The position numbers and the translations under genes were made by a program. The notes below the pieces were generated by a model. It was not told where the DNA came from. It ran no database searches and saw only the letters and a list, made by a program, of their open reading frames with translations. DNA of 64,000 bases from Paractinoplanes polyasparticus (GTDB taxonomy: Bacteria; Actinomycetota; Actinomycetes; Mycobacteriales; Micromonosporaceae). This document shows, piece by piece, positions 23,408-31,711 of this stretch. Within the stretch, counting starts at the first letter, position 1, and the number at the start of each line of letters is the position of its first letter. The stretch is from NCBI RefSeq assembly GCF_019710575.1, contig NZ_JAHWFK010000015.1, forward strand, positions 62,001 through 126,000. Reading direction: 5' to 3'.

Positions 23408-25463
23408 GCACCGGGCCGGCACTCAGCACGCCGCTGCCCGCCGCGATCTGACCGGCGGCCGGGAGGAGTGCGTCCCGGGCTCGTGCGGCTGTCTCTGGCT
23501 CGCCGAGCGCCTCAGCCGCGCGAGCGGTCAGGCACCACAGTGCCTCGGCGAGCAGGTCGGCCGGTGGGTCCGGGACGATGCGAAGCGCGTCCCGGGCCTC
23601 TCCGGTACGGCCCTGGGCCAGCAGGACATGCGGCCGCGCCCACGGCCGGTACGGTCCGTAATCGAGCGTGTGGTCGGGTTTCCCCAGGCACAGCAGGGCC
23701 AGGGCGAGCAGCCCGTGTTCGAGGCCGGGCATGCCGGCGCCGGTGAGGTGGGCTGCGGCGACCCGGTAGGCGGCGGCGGTCGACTGGCGCATCGCGCGGT
23801 ACCACTCGGTGAAGACTCCCACCAGCGGCAGCTCGTGGTCGGCGGCCAGGCGATCGGCGGCACGGGCGTGAGCGTCGGCGGTGGCGAAGTCGGCCCGGGC
23901 CGATCGGGACTGCACGCGGATCAGGTGACCCAGAACCTCGTATGTCGGCAGGTTGTGCCGCGCCGACAGGGCGATCAGCTCGGCGCCGATCTCGTCGCGA
24001 ACCGGTGCCAGGCCGCACCGGTGGAAGGTCTGCATGTAAAGGGCGTTCAGGGCGAACGCCAGCAGGGCCGGGTCGTCCAGCCGCCGAGCCAGGGCGACCG
24101 CCCCCTCCGCGGGTTCGCGGTCGGGAACGCCCCGAGACTCGACGGCGATCGTGGCCAGCAGGCGAGCCCGCGCCGCACCCGTGGCGAACGGCAGGGTGCG
24201 ACGTGCCGCCGCCACGATGAGCGCCGCCCGTTCCGGGTCGTCGGAGCGGGTCCAGATCGCCGGGACGTCGTACGCGCCGATCACCCGGGCGGTCAGCGCC
24301 GGATCGCCCAGTTCCTCCGCGGCGGCGATCGTGGCCAGGCGGTGCCGCCCGGCCGCCTCCAGCCCGCCCCCGCCTCCGGTGACCGCCAGGTTGCGCAGCA
24401 GACCCACGGTCGAGCCCAGCCGAGCGCGGGCGCTGACCGTTCGCTCGTAGTCTGCCGCCGCCTCAGCCCAGATCGAGCCTGTCTGCTCGGCCTGGATCAA
24501 GCCAGCCTGGTCGGCCTGGATCGAGCGTGTTTGCTCGGCCTGGACCGAGGCTCCCGGCTTGGCCTGGATCGAGCGTGTCTGCTCGGCCTGGATCGAGCGT
24601 GTCTGCTCGGCCTGGATCGAGCCTGTCTGATCGGCCTGGATCGAGGCCACCGCCTGGGCCCGGATGGGGGACGACGGCCCAGCCTGCACCGAGGCCGGCG
24701 GCTCGGCCTGCATCAGGGCCGGCGTCATCGAGACGTCCTGCCGCAGGATGCTCGTCTCCAGCTCGCGCAGCGCCGGGCCGGGGTCGAGGCCGAGCCGGTC
24801 GATCAGTTGCTCGCGGGCGCGGCGCAGCACCGCGAGGGCGTCGCCCTGTCGGCCAGTCCGGTAAAGGGCCAGCGCCAGCAGCCGCCACCCCTCCTCGCGC
24901 CACGGGTGTTCGGTGACATGGGCTTCCAGGTCGGGCACGGCCTCGGCCGGCGGGCGGGCCTCGGCCAACAGCTCGACGGCGTGCAGGCGCAATTCGGCCA
25001 GGCGGGCGCGCTCGGCCCGAGCCCATGGGGCTGAGGGGAAGTCGGCGTAGGCCGGGCCGCGCCACCAGCTCAGGGCCTCGGACAGCGCGGCCGGGGTGGC
25101 CAGCGCCTGCTCGAAACACCAGGCGTCCACCGCGTCGGGCGCGAGGGTCAGGGCGTATCCGGGGCCCTCGGTTACCAGCAGCGCCGGGGGAGTGCGGGGG
25201 CGGCGATCGGGCTCGAGCGCGCGGCGCAGCGCCGCGACAAAGGTTCGTACGGCGGGAATCGCACCCTCGGGCGGCGCGACCCACAGATCATCGACCAGAT
25301 GACCGACCGGCACGACGCGACCGCGCGCGACGATCAGGCGGGCCAGCACGGCCCGGTGCATCGGGCCCTTGAGCGGGACGAGCTCGCCGGTGGCACGCCA
25401 TGCCGTAACCGGCCCCAGCACCCCGAACCGCACCGCCACCCGGCCACCGTACAACTCGCTCAT
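23382..25463 (-). CDS. BTAD-domain transcriptional regulator with repeat-expanded linker
   Basis: The roughly 693-residue protein starts with an OmpR-like winged helix (VRFGVLGPVTAWRATGELVPL, LVDDLWVAPPEGAIPAVRTFVAALRRALEP). A bacterial transcriptional activator domain follows (PWREEGWRLLALALYRTGRQGDALAVLRRAREQL), to about residue 245, then a TPR-like C-terminal half. Between them lies an insert of 8-residue repeats (SIQAEQTR), absent from ordinary family members. No NB-ARC ATPase domain is present. The start is the ATG at 25463; a GTG 8 or 10 codons downstream, with a TACGGT box 6 nt before it, is a plausible leaderless alternative. It is divergent from the dehalogenase-like gene, 34 bp apart. 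Confidence 0.88.
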   Translation of the reverse strand: MSELYGGRVAVRFGVLGPVTAWRATGELVPLKGPMHRAVLARLIVARGRVVPVGHLVDDLWVAPPEGAIPAVRTFVAALRRALEPDRRPRTPPALLVTEGPGYALTLAPDAVDAWCFEQALATPAALSEALSWWRGPAYADFPSAPWARAERARLAELRLHAVELLAEARPPAEAVPDLEAHVTEHPWREEGWRLLALALYRTGRQGDALAVLRRAREQLIDRLGLDPGPALRELETSILRQDVSMTPALMQAEPPASVQAGPSSPIRAQAVASIQADQTGSIQAEQTRSIQAEQTRSIQAKPGASVQAEQTRSIQADQAGLIQAEQTGSIWAEAAADYERTVSARARLGSTVGLLRNLAVTGGGGGLEAAGRHRLATIAAAEELGDPALTARVIGAYDVPAIWTRSDDPERAALIVAAARRTLPFATGAARARLLATIAVESRGVPDREPAEGAVALARRLDDPALLAFALNALYMQTFHRCGLAPVRDEIGAELIALSARHNLPTYEVLGHLIRVQSRSARADFATADAHARAADRLAADHELPLVGVFTEWYRAMRQSTAAAYRVAAAHLTGAGMPGLEHGLLALALLCLGKPDHTLDYGPYRPWARPHVLLAQGRTGEARDALRIVPDPPADLLAEALWCLTARAAEALGEPETAARARDALLPAAGQIAAGSGVLSAGPVPTSRRAGA
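24472..24655 (-). repeat. 24-bp in-frame tandem repeat inside the BTAD gene
   Basis: About eight 24-bp units, each encoding a variant of S-I-Q-A-E/D-Q-T-R/G, are strung together; three are nearly identical at the DNA level. They form a Gln/Ala/Ser linker between the activator domain and the TPR-like region. Similarity at the nucleotide level implies recent slippage rather than ancient design. Confidence 0.9.
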
Positions 25464-25497
25464 CCAGCGCTCATTCGCGCGCCGAACAATCGGGAGC

Positions 25498-26358
25498 ATG
25501 TTCGAAGAGCGCAAAGTACGAGTTGACGACGACGTGGAACTGTTCGTGCGGGTGAGCGGCAGTGGCAACCCGATCGTCCTGCTGCACGGTTTCCCGCAGA
25601 CCCACCTGATGTGGCGGCACGTCGCCGCCGACCTCGCCCGGGATCACACCGTGATCTGCCCCGACCTGCGCGGGTACGGCGCCAGCGACAAGCCCGCCGA
25701 GGCCGGGCCGGACACGTACTCGAAGCGGACCATGGCCCGCGACGTCGTGCGGCTGGCCGCCGAGCTCGGGTTCGACCGGTTCGCGCTGGCCGGGCACGAC
25801 CGGGGCGCCCTGGTGGCGATCCGGGCCGGGCTCGACCATCCACAGCACGTCACCCACCTGGCCTCGCTGGACGTGCTGCCGACCCTGGACATGTGGGACG
25901 TCATGCACGGCGTCTCGGCCGCCGTCGGGTTCCACCTCTACCTGATGGCGCAGCCGCCCGGCCTGCCCGAGAAGATGATCGCCGGCGCGGCCGACGACTT
26001 CTTCGGCTACTTCCTCGACCTGTGGATCCAGGACCCGGCGGCGATCCCGCCCGACGTGCGGGCCGCCTACCTGGACGCGTGCCGGGCCGCCGTGCCGTCG
26101 ATCGTGGCCGACTACCGAGCGTCGGCCGGGATCGACGTGGAGCACGACCGGGCCGACCGTGACGCCGGCCGCGTCCTGGGCATGCCGGTGACCGTTCTGC
26201 AGCAGGACTGGGGTTCGATGCTCGGGTTCGACGCGGAGGCGTTGTGGCGGGCGTGGGCGCCAGATCTCGAGCACCTTCCAGTGAAGTGCGGGCACTTCAT
26301 GGCCGAGGAGGCGCCGGAGGTCGTGGTCGGGGCCCTCCGCGGGCTGCTGCAGCGATAG
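25498..26358 (+). CDS. alpha/beta hydrolase, haloacetate-dehalogenase/epoxide-hydrolase type
   Basis: The 286-residue protein has the oxyanion motif LLHGFPQTHLMW, the nucleophile elbow GHDRGA with Asp as nucleophile (so an ester-intermediate hydrolase, not a serine esterase), DLRGYGASDKP, and the catalytic His in KCGHFMAEEAPE. The segment SLDVLPTLDMW and the lid that follows resemble fluoroacetate dehalogenases. It probably cuts carbon-halogen or epoxide bonds; the exact substrate is not visible. The ATG has GGGAG 4 nt upstream. The divergent BTAD regulator is its likely controller. Confidence 0.88.
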   Translation: MFEERKVRVDDDVELFVRVSGSGNPIVLLHGFPQTHLMWRHVAADLARDHTVICPDLRGYGASDKPAEAGPDTYSKRTMARDVVRLAAELGFDRFALAGHDRGALVAIRAGLDHPQHVTHLASLDVLPTLDMWDVMHGVSAAVGFHLYLMAQPPGLPEKMIAGAADDFFGYFLDLWIQDPAAIPPDVRAAYLDACRAAVPSIVADYRASAGIDVEHDRADRDAGRVLGMPVTVLQQDWGSMLGFDAEALWRAWAPDLEHLPVKCGHFMAEEAPEVVVGALRGLLQR

Positions 26359-26370
26359 GGACAAATCGGA

Positions 26371-26376
26371 TAAAGT
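26371..26376 (+). promoter_or_regulatory. -10 box of a leaderless promoter
   Basis: TAAAGT lies exactly 6 nt before the ATG of the lectin gene, which has no ribosome site. This is the classic actinobacterial leaderless arrangement. Confidence 0.65.
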
Positions 26377-26382
26377 GGGCGC

Positions 26383-26925
26383 ATGCTTCGCCGTGCGCTC
26401 GCCGTCATCGCCGCCCTCGTCCTCCTGCCGGCCGTCCCCGTCCAGGCCGCACCCGCCGCACCTGCCGCACCCGCCGCACCCGTGGCACCCGCCGCGCCCG
26501 CCCCGATCGACCTGGTCGGACTCGACTTCCAAGTGATCAACGCCGGCAGTGGGTGGTGCCTCACCTCAGGGCTGACCGAACTGCCGTGCGCGCGGACCGA
26601 GCCCTACCGGTGGCGGTTCCGCCCGGTCGACGTCACGGGCAAGCTGGAGATCCTCAACGTGCGGACCGGCCGGTGCCTGAGCATGCCGGGCGGTACGCGG
26701 ACCACCGGCGCGCGGGCCGGTCTGGAGCCGTGCGCGGCCGTGCAGTCGCGCCGGTGGGAGCTGCGTGACTCGCTGGGCGAGACGGCCAAGATTGAGAACA
26801 CGCTGACCGGCCAGTGCCTGCAGATCGGGAGCGGCGTCGCCGTGCAGGGCTCGTGCGCCGGCACGGCCGGGTCGCGCCGGTGGACCGTACGGGTGCTCAG
26901 CGTGCCGATTCCCGGGCTGATGTGA
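26383..26925 (+). CDS. secreted ricin-type beta-trefoil lectin domain protein
   Basis: The 180-residue exported protein has a signal peptide (RRALAVIAALVLLPAVPVQA) and a short Ala/Pro repeat spacer (APAAPAAPAAPVAPAAP). One trefoil domain follows, with three repeats each marked by a Q-x-W-like motif (YRWRF, RRWEL, RRWTV) and CLS/CLQ elements. It is expected to bind sugars outside the cell. There is no catalytic domain, so it may act alone or in a complex. It is probably leaderless. Confidence 0.88.
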   Translation: MLRRALAVIAALVLLPAVPVQAAPAAPAAPAAPVAPAAPAPIDLVGLDFQVINAGSGWCLTSGLTELPCARTEPYRWRFRPVDVTGKLEILNVRTGRCLSMPGGTRTTGARAGLEPCAAVQSRRWELRDSLGETAKIENTLTGQCLQIGSGVAVQGSCAGTAGSRRWTVRVLSVPIPGLM

Positions 26926-26957
26926 CGCTTCCGTCGTGATGGGGATGGATGTCATCG

Positions 26958-26998
26958 TGGTGCATCGGCTGGGATGCGAACCCGGCCCCGATGCACCA
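26958..26998. terminator. hairpin after the lectin gene
   Basis: TGGTGCATCGG and its complement CCGATGCACCA form an 11-bp stem with a 19-nt loop between the lectin stop and the next start. It has no U-run, so it is either an actinobacterial U-less terminator or a protein site. Confidence 0.4.
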
Positions 26999-27015
26999 TC
27001 CCCGAACGGAGCGCG

Positions 27016-28254
27016 ATGCGCCGCGCCTTTCTCGCCGTCGCCGCGGTCGGTGTGCTGCTGCTCGCCGCCGCGGTCGTCGTCTCCCGTCCCACGACGCGCA
27101 CTGCGGTGGCTGCTCGCAGCAAGCCGGCCACACCGTACGAGCAAGCCGTCGCTGCTCTGAACGCGCAGTCCGCGGCGCTGCTGAGCGGCGACGAGCAGGG
27201 CTGGCTGGCCGCTGTCGACGCGCCGCTGAAGAAGCGGTACCGCAGCATGTTCCGCTCGCTGCGGGCCCTCGAAGTGACCCGCTTCGACTACCGGCCGGGC
27301 GTCGAACAGAAGGCCGGGACCAAGCTTTCCTTCCGTACGGAGATCTCGTACTGCCTCGGCCCCGACATGTGCCCCGGTTCGGCCGGCAGCCGGTGGCAGG
27401 AGCCGCCGCGCATCGAACAGCGGCTCACCCTGCGGCCGGTCGGGGGTCGCTACGTGATCAGCGCGGTCGCGCCGGGGCCGAGCGACGACCCGCGCCGGCC
27501 CGTTCCCTGGGAGAACGGCGAGCTGGTCGCCCTGCGCGGCACCCGGGTGACCCTGATCGCCGCGCCCGGGCAACGCCGCCACCTGGCCCAGGTGCTGCCG
27601 GTGGCCGAGACCGCGGCCAAGGTGGACGACCGGTTCGCGGCGCTGGCCGGCACGTCGCAGTCCCGCTACCGGATCTATCTGGCCGGTGAGGCGCAGTGGC
27701 GCAGCTGGTACGGCGGCGAGGGCGACAACTGGGCCATCGGCCTGGCCGTCCCGCTCAATATGCACGGCATCGACGTCATGCTGCGTATGAAGTCCCTGGC
27801 CGGCAACCCGGTCATGCTGCGCGTCGCCCTCCAGCACGAGCTCGGCCACGTCGTGACCCTCGCGGGCGCCTACCGTGCCGACGCGGCCGAGGACACGTGG
27901 CTCAGCGAGGGCATCGCCGAATACATCGGGTGGTCACCGATGAGAGCCGCCGAGACGCTGCGCCGGCACAGCGTGCGGTGGGCGTTGAACGGCGGCGCCC
28001 GGCCCCGGTCGATGATCCCGTCGCAGCCGGGGCGGGACGCGCCCTCGCGGGCCGGGGACGCCTTCTACGGGCTGAGCCACCTCGCCGTCGACTGCATGGC
28101 CCGCAAGTACGGCGACGAGAAGCTCTTCACCTTCGTACGCCTGGTTCTGACTCAGGACAACGAGTACGACCAGGCCGCACGGGACGCGTACGGGGTGCCC
28201 TTCCCGGCGGTCGACCGGGCGTGCGTGAAGTGGATCCGGCAGCAGGTGCTATAG
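27016..28254 (+). CDS. exported HExxH metallopeptidase-like protein
   Basis: The 412-residue protein has an N-terminal membrane signal (RRAFLAVAAVGVLLLAAAVVV), a region resembling a nuclear-transport-factor-like module (SGDEQGWLAAVDAPLKKRYRSMFRSLRAL), and a C-terminal gluzincin core: LQHELGHVVTLAG (two zinc His and the catalytic Glu) and, 30 residues on, WLSEGIAEYIGW (third ligand Glu). This matches actinobacterial membrane-linked peptidase_MA-like proteins. The substrate is unknown. The ATG at 27016 has GGAG 4 nt upstream; an in-frame start 14 codons earlier is not supported. Confidence 0.88.
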   Translation: MRRAFLAVAAVGVLLLAAAVVVSRPTTRTAVAARSKPATPYEQAVAALNAQSAALLSGDEQGWLAAVDAPLKKRYRSMFRSLRALEVTRFDYRPGVEQKAGTKLSFRTEISYCLGPDMCPGSAGSRWQEPPRIEQRLTLRPVGGRYVISAVAPGPSDDPRRPVPWENGELVALRGTRVTLIAAPGQRRHLAQVLPVAETAAKVDDRFAALAGTSQSRYRIYLAGEAQWRSWYGGEGDNWAIGLAVPLNMHGIDVMLRMKSLAGNPVMLRVALQHELGHVVTLAGAYRADAAEDTWLSEGIAEYIGWSPMRAAETLRRHSVRWALNGGARPRSMIPSQPGRDAPSRAGDAFYGLSHLAVDCMARKYGDEKLFTFVRLVLTQDNEYDQAARDAYGVPFPAVDRACVKWIRQQVL

Positions 28255-28261
28255 CTGTTCC

Positions 28262-29251
28262 ATGCTGGTTGACTTCGCCGCCGACGTCGCGGCCACGCCG
28301 ATCCAGGTCGAGGCGGCCGCCGTCGCCGCCGAGAAGGACGGGTACGACGGTTTCGGCGCCGCCGAGACGAAGCACGACGTCTTCCCGGCCCTCGCCCTGG
28401 CCGCCCGGGCCACCTCGCGCATCACCGTGCAGTCGGCGATCGCGGTGGCCTTCGCGCGCAACCCGATGAGCGTGGCCGTCCTGGCCAACGACCTTCAGCT
28501 GATCAGCGAGGGCCGCTTCCAGCTGGGCCTCGGCTCCCAGGTGCAGCCGCACATCGAGCGGCGGTTCGCGATGCCCTGGAGCAAACCGGCGGCCCGCATG
28601 GAGGAGTTCATCCGCGCGATCCGGGCCGTCTGGGCGGCCTGGGGCGGCGGCGAGCGGCTGGCGTTCCGCGGCGAGTTCTACCGGCACACGTTGATGACCG
28701 ATTTTTTCAACCCCGGTCCCCATCCGTACGGGAATCCGCCCGTCCTGCTGGCGGCGGTGGGGGAGCGGATGACGCAGACGGCGGGCCGGGTCGCCGACGG
28801 TCTGCTGGCGCACCCGCTGACCAGCGCGGCCTACCTCGGCGAGCGTACCCGGCCGGCCCTGCGCGAGGCGCGTGGCGGCGACCTCGGCGATTTCACCGTG
28901 TGCCTGTCGGCCATGGTCGTGCTGGGAGCCGACGAGGCCGCGCGGTCGCGGGCCGAGCAGGCGGTCAAGGGGCAGATCGCGTTCTACGCCTCCACCCCGG
29001 CGTACCGGCCGGTGCTGGAACTGCACGGCTGGGGCGGCCTGGCCGACCAGCTGAACGCGTTGTCGCGGCGGCAGGCCTGGGCCGAGATGACCGCGCTGAT
29101 CAGCGACGAGGTGCTCGACACGTTCGCGGTCACCGGTGACGTGGCCGCCGGCGTGCGCTCCCGGTTCGGTGGCCTGGTCGACCGGATCTCGCTCTACACG
29201 CCGTACGACGTCGATCCGGCCCTCATCGCGCGGGTGCGACAGCAGCTGTGA
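28262..29251 (+). CDS. LLM-class flavin/F420-dependent oxidoreductase
   Basis: The 329-residue TIM-barrel luciferase-like enzyme belongs to the TIGR03617-like group of actinobacteria. Features are AEKDGYDGFGAAETKHDVF, ISEGRFQLGLGSQVQPHIERRF, the substrate-side PVLLAAVGERMTQTAGRVADGLLAHP, and a C-terminal FGGLVDRISLYTPY. Members mostly use coenzyme F420, but the cofactor cannot be proved from sequence. It follows the peptidase by 7 bp; a TATAGC string 6 nt before the ATG suggests its own leaderless promoter. The 3' end overlaps the convergent hydrolase by 29 bp. Confidence 0.92.
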   Translation: MLVDFAADVAATPIQVEAAAVAAEKDGYDGFGAAETKHDVFPALALAARATSRITVQSAIAVAFARNPMSVAVLANDLQLISEGRFQLGLGSQVQPHIERRFAMPWSKPAARMEEFIRAIRAVWAAWGGGERLAFRGEFYRHTLMTDFFNPGPHPYGNPPVLLAAVGERMTQTAGRVADGLLAHPLTSAAYLGERTRPALREARGGDLGDFTVCLSAMVVLGADEAARSRAEQAVKGQIAFYASTPAYRPVLELHGWGGLADQLNALSRRQAWAEMTALISDEVLDTFAVTGDVAAGVRSRFGGLVDRISLYTPYDVDPALIARVRQQL

Positions 29252-30116
29252 GCTCGTTGTCGAGCGTGGCCACGCCGCCCCGGCCGGCGAGTCCGGGTTC
29301 GCCGCCGTAGAAGCTCCAGCGCAGGAAGGCGGTCGTGGTGTCGGCGACAACCGGGAGGTCGCTGACCTGGTGGCCGCCCTCCGTGATGCTCAGCATGGCT
29401 CGCGACCAGGGCACGGCCTCGTAGACGGTGCGGGCGGCGTCGTATGTGACCGAGGTGTCCTCGCGGCCGTGCACCAGGAGCACGGCCGCGGGCGGACCGC
29501 TGAACGGCGTACCCAGGAAATCGGTGCCCGCGATCAGGATGCCCGCCTTGAGACGGTCGTCGCGATGCTTGCTGAGCAGGCCGGCCGTGGTGATGCCGCC
29601 GCCCGAGTGCCCCGCCGCCGCGACTCGGGAGGTGTCGATGTTCTCCTTCTCCAGCATGCGGGAGATCACCTCGGACGCGTCCGAGGGCTGGTTCACCAGG
29701 TCGTACGCGGTGAACTTGGAGGTGCCCAGCGCGGTGTGCGGATAGCGCGGCGCGGCCACGACGAAGCCGGCCAGGGCCCACCGGATCAGCAGCGACGCGG
29801 AGTCGTCGGGCTGCGAGTGCAGTCCGTGACTGAACAGGACGAGCGGGTGAGGCCCCGGTCCCACCGGAGCCCACACCTGCGTCCGCAATGCCCGGCCGTC
29901 GCGGGCGAACGAGTAGTCGCGCCGCGCCACCGAACGCACCCCGCCCGGGGCTCGGCCCTCGATCGGCCGGTACGGCGTGACGGCGCGCGCCTCGAGGGTC
30001 GAGTTCTTGGTCGACGAGAGAACGGTGCGCTCGCTCGCCGACGCCTGCCCGGTCCTGACAGCCAGCCCGCCGGCCACAGCCGCCGACACGCTGAGCAACA
30101 ATGTTCGTCTCCGCAC
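29223..30116 (-). CDS. exported dienelactone-hydrolase-like alpha/beta hydrolase
   Basis: The 297-residue protein starts with a signal (RRRTLLLSVSAAVAGGLAV) that has a twin-Arg-like N-terminus. The hydrolase core is VLFSHGLHSQPDDSASLLI, the nucleophile elbow AAAGHSGGGI, the acid in LLVHGREDTSV and the His in EGGHQVSD. It resembles bacterial platelet-activating-factor acetylhydrolase/cutinase-like esterases acting outside the membrane. The start is the GTG at 30116. It follows the DUF427 gene by 40 bp on the same strand. Confidence 0.85.
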   Translation of the reverse strand: MRRRTLLLSVSAAVAGGLAVRTGQASASERTVLSSTKNSTLEARAVTPYRPIEGRAPGGVRSVARRDYSFARDGRALRTQVWAPVGPGPHPLVLFSHGLHSQPDDSASLLIRWALAGFVVAAPRYPHTALGTSKFTAYDLVNQPSDASEVISRMLEKENIDTSRVAAAGHSGGGITTAGLLSKHRDDRLKAGILIAGTDFLGTPFSGPPAAVLLVHGREDTSVTYDAARTVYEAVPWSRAMLSITEGGHQVSDLPVVADTTTAFLRWSFYGGEPGLAGRGGVATLDNELTAAVAPAR

Positions 30117-30156
30117 GTGACCGACGGTGCCCGCGGACCCTGTGCGGAGCCTTTGC

Positions 30157-30537
30157 CTAGGCTGTGATCTCGATCGAGTCGACCCGGTCGGGATAGAACG
30201 CCACGTGGTCCTTGATCTGGGCCACGGCGTCCCGCGGGTTCTCGTAGACCCAGATCGCGTCGACCGACTTCTCGCCGCCGGCCGGGATCGAGTAGTAGGT
30301 CGCGTCGCCCTTGTAGGGGCAGTAGGTCGAGGTCGCGGTGCGCTCGAGCAGCGACTGGTCGACGTCGGCCAGCGGGATGTACGGCACCGCCGGGTAGGTC
30401 GACTCCTGCAGGGTGAGCGCGTTGCGGGAGTCCGCGACGACCTTGTCACCGACCTTGACCACGATGTGGCCGGCGTTCGGGGTGATCGTGATGGGGTGGT
30501 CGGGGCCGGGCACGAGCTCGGGACGGTTGTTCGACAT
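30157..30537 (-). CDS. DUF427 domain protein
   Basis: This 126-residue single-domain protein has the DUF427 hallmark segments: GHIVVKVGDKVVADSRNALTLQEST, PYIPLADVDQSLLERT and STYCPYKGDATYYSI, the last with the conserved CPYKG. The fold is a small beta barrel of unknown activity, widespread in actinobacteria. The start is the ATG at 30537. Co-orientation with the exported hydrolase is probably incidental. Confidence 0.93.
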   Translation of the reverse strand: MSNNRPELVPGPDHPITITPNAGHIVVKVGDKVVADSRNALTLQESTYPAVPYIPLADVDQSLLERTATSTYCPYKGDATYYSIPAGGEKSVDAIWVYENPRDAVAQIKDHVAFYPDRVDSIEITA

Positions 30538-30764
30538 GGTGCCTCCATCGGTAGGTCTCCAGCGGGAACAAGTCGCTCTCCGGCACCTCCATTCCCGGTG
30601 TGCTCGGCGCATACCGCTGCTGCGGCGTCAGCCACGCCACTGTTTTCAAGACGGATATACCCTCTTACCTCCACCGAACGGACTATTGCCCGCTATTGCC
30701 GCATGCCGGGCCGCTCCGCGTGGTGACCTGACAGGGCACAAATCGGCTCGAGGAAGGGTGAACC

Positions 30765-31151
30765 ATGAAAGCGGCAACGCGGATTCTGACACTCGTCGGA
30801 CTGAGCCTGATGACGGGCGCGACGCTCGGGGCTGCACCGGCCATGGCGTCGACATCCGCACCAGACACGGCGGCCCGGGCGGCCACGACCACGGCGGACT
30901 CGCCGCGTCGTGACCGCGAGTGGACCGAGGGCTACTACGACTCGCGGCGCGAGTGCGAGTGGGCCGGCAAGCGCGGCGAGTGGCGTGACCGGTGGGACGA
31001 CTACGACTGCGACCGGGTCCGCTTCGGCCCCTACCGGGGCGAGTGGCGGCTGACGGTCGAGAAGTCGTGGGACTGGCGCGACCGCGGCCACGACCGTGAC
31101 CGTGACGGCGACCACGACCGTGACCGTGACCGCGGTGGCGACGACGACTGA
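30765..31151 (+). CDS. exported Asp/Arg/Trp-rich small protein
   Basis: The 128 residues comprise a signal peptide with a likely cut after APAMA (residue 28), then a soluble part with EGYYDSRRECEWAGKRGEW and GPYRGEWRLTVEKSWDW, two Cys and many Trp. It ends in an almost pure Asp/Arg/His tail of RD repeats. It may be a cell-envelope or metal-binding protein; I know no family. A strong ribosome site (GAGGAAGGG) precedes the ATG, and a perfect terminator follows the stop. Confidence 0.8.
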   Translation: MKAATRILTLVGLSLMTGATLGAAPAMASTSAPDTAARAATTTADSPRRDREWTEGYYDSRRECEWAGKRGEWRDRWDDYDCDRVRFGPYRGEWRLTVEKSWDWRDRGHDRDRDGDHDRDRDRGGDDD

Positions 31152-31166
31152 TCTTGAAGTAAGAGA

Positions 31167-31198
31167 GCCAGGCCATACCCGATCGGGTATGGCCTGGC
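31167..31198 (+). terminator. intrinsic terminator, 32-bp perfect palindrome
   Basis: GCCAGGCCATACCCGA is followed directly by its exact complement, with 16-bp arms and no spacer, 15 bp after the stop of the Asp/Arg-rich gene. A TATTTTCGTTT tract follows, so both terminator parts are present. Confidence 0.9.
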
Positions 31199-31213
31199 GC
31201 TATTTTCGTTTCC

Positions 31214-31681
31214 ATGTCGACGAATCCGGCCGAGGCCGCGGTCACCGCCCTGGGCATCCCTTACCAACTCCTGCGCCACGGCCCGGTCAGCAGCGTCGCC
31301 GAGGCCGCCGAGGCGCAGGGCGTCGAGGTCCGCGACCTGGTGAAGACCCTCGTGGTGCGGCGGGCCGACGACGACTACGTGTTCGTGCTGGTGCCCGGCG
31401 ACCGGTCGATCTCGTGGCCCAAGCTGCGGGCGCTGCTCGGGGTCAACCGGCTCTCGATGCCGGACGCGGCCACGGCCAAGGCGGCGACGGGCTACGAGCG
31501 CGGCACCATCACCCCGTTCGGCGCCAGCACGGCCTGGCCGGTCATCGCGGATTCGCGAACGGAAGGACGCACCATCAACCTCGGTGCCGGGGAACGCGGC
31601 GTGGGGCTGCAGGTGCCGGCCGACGAGGCCGTTGTCAAGCTGGGTGGCACCTTCGCCGATGTGACGGACGAGGCCGCCTGA
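31214..31681 (+). CDS. YbaK/EbsC-family aminoacyl-tRNA deacylase
   Basis: The 155-residue protein matches the free-standing editing-domain family that hydrolyses mischarged tRNAs (Cys-tRNA-Pro and relatives): GIPYQLLRHGPVSSVAEAAEAQGV, LVKTLVVRRADDDYVFVLVPGD, and GYERGTITPFGA with its conserved G-x-I-x-P-F. The Lys of LVKTLV is the usual active-site residue. It stands alone after a terminator and starts with ATG 15 bp beyond it. Confidence 0.93.
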   Translation: MSTNPAEAAVTALGIPYQLLRHGPVSSVAEAAEAQGVEVRDLVKTLVVRRADDDYVFVLVPGDRSISWPKLRALLGVNRLSMPDAATAKAATGYERGTITPFGASTAWPVIADSRTEGRTINLGAGERGVGLQVPADEAVVKLGGTFADVTDEAA

Positions 31682-31698
31682 GCCCGGGGTGGCTGGGG

Positions 31699-31704
31699 TA
31701 AATT
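31699..31704 (+). promoter_or_regulatory. -10 box of a leaderless promoter
   Basis: TAAATT lies 7 nt before the GTG of the zinc-finger gene; no ribosome site is present. Confidence 0.55.
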
Positions 31705-31711
31705 CTCGGTC

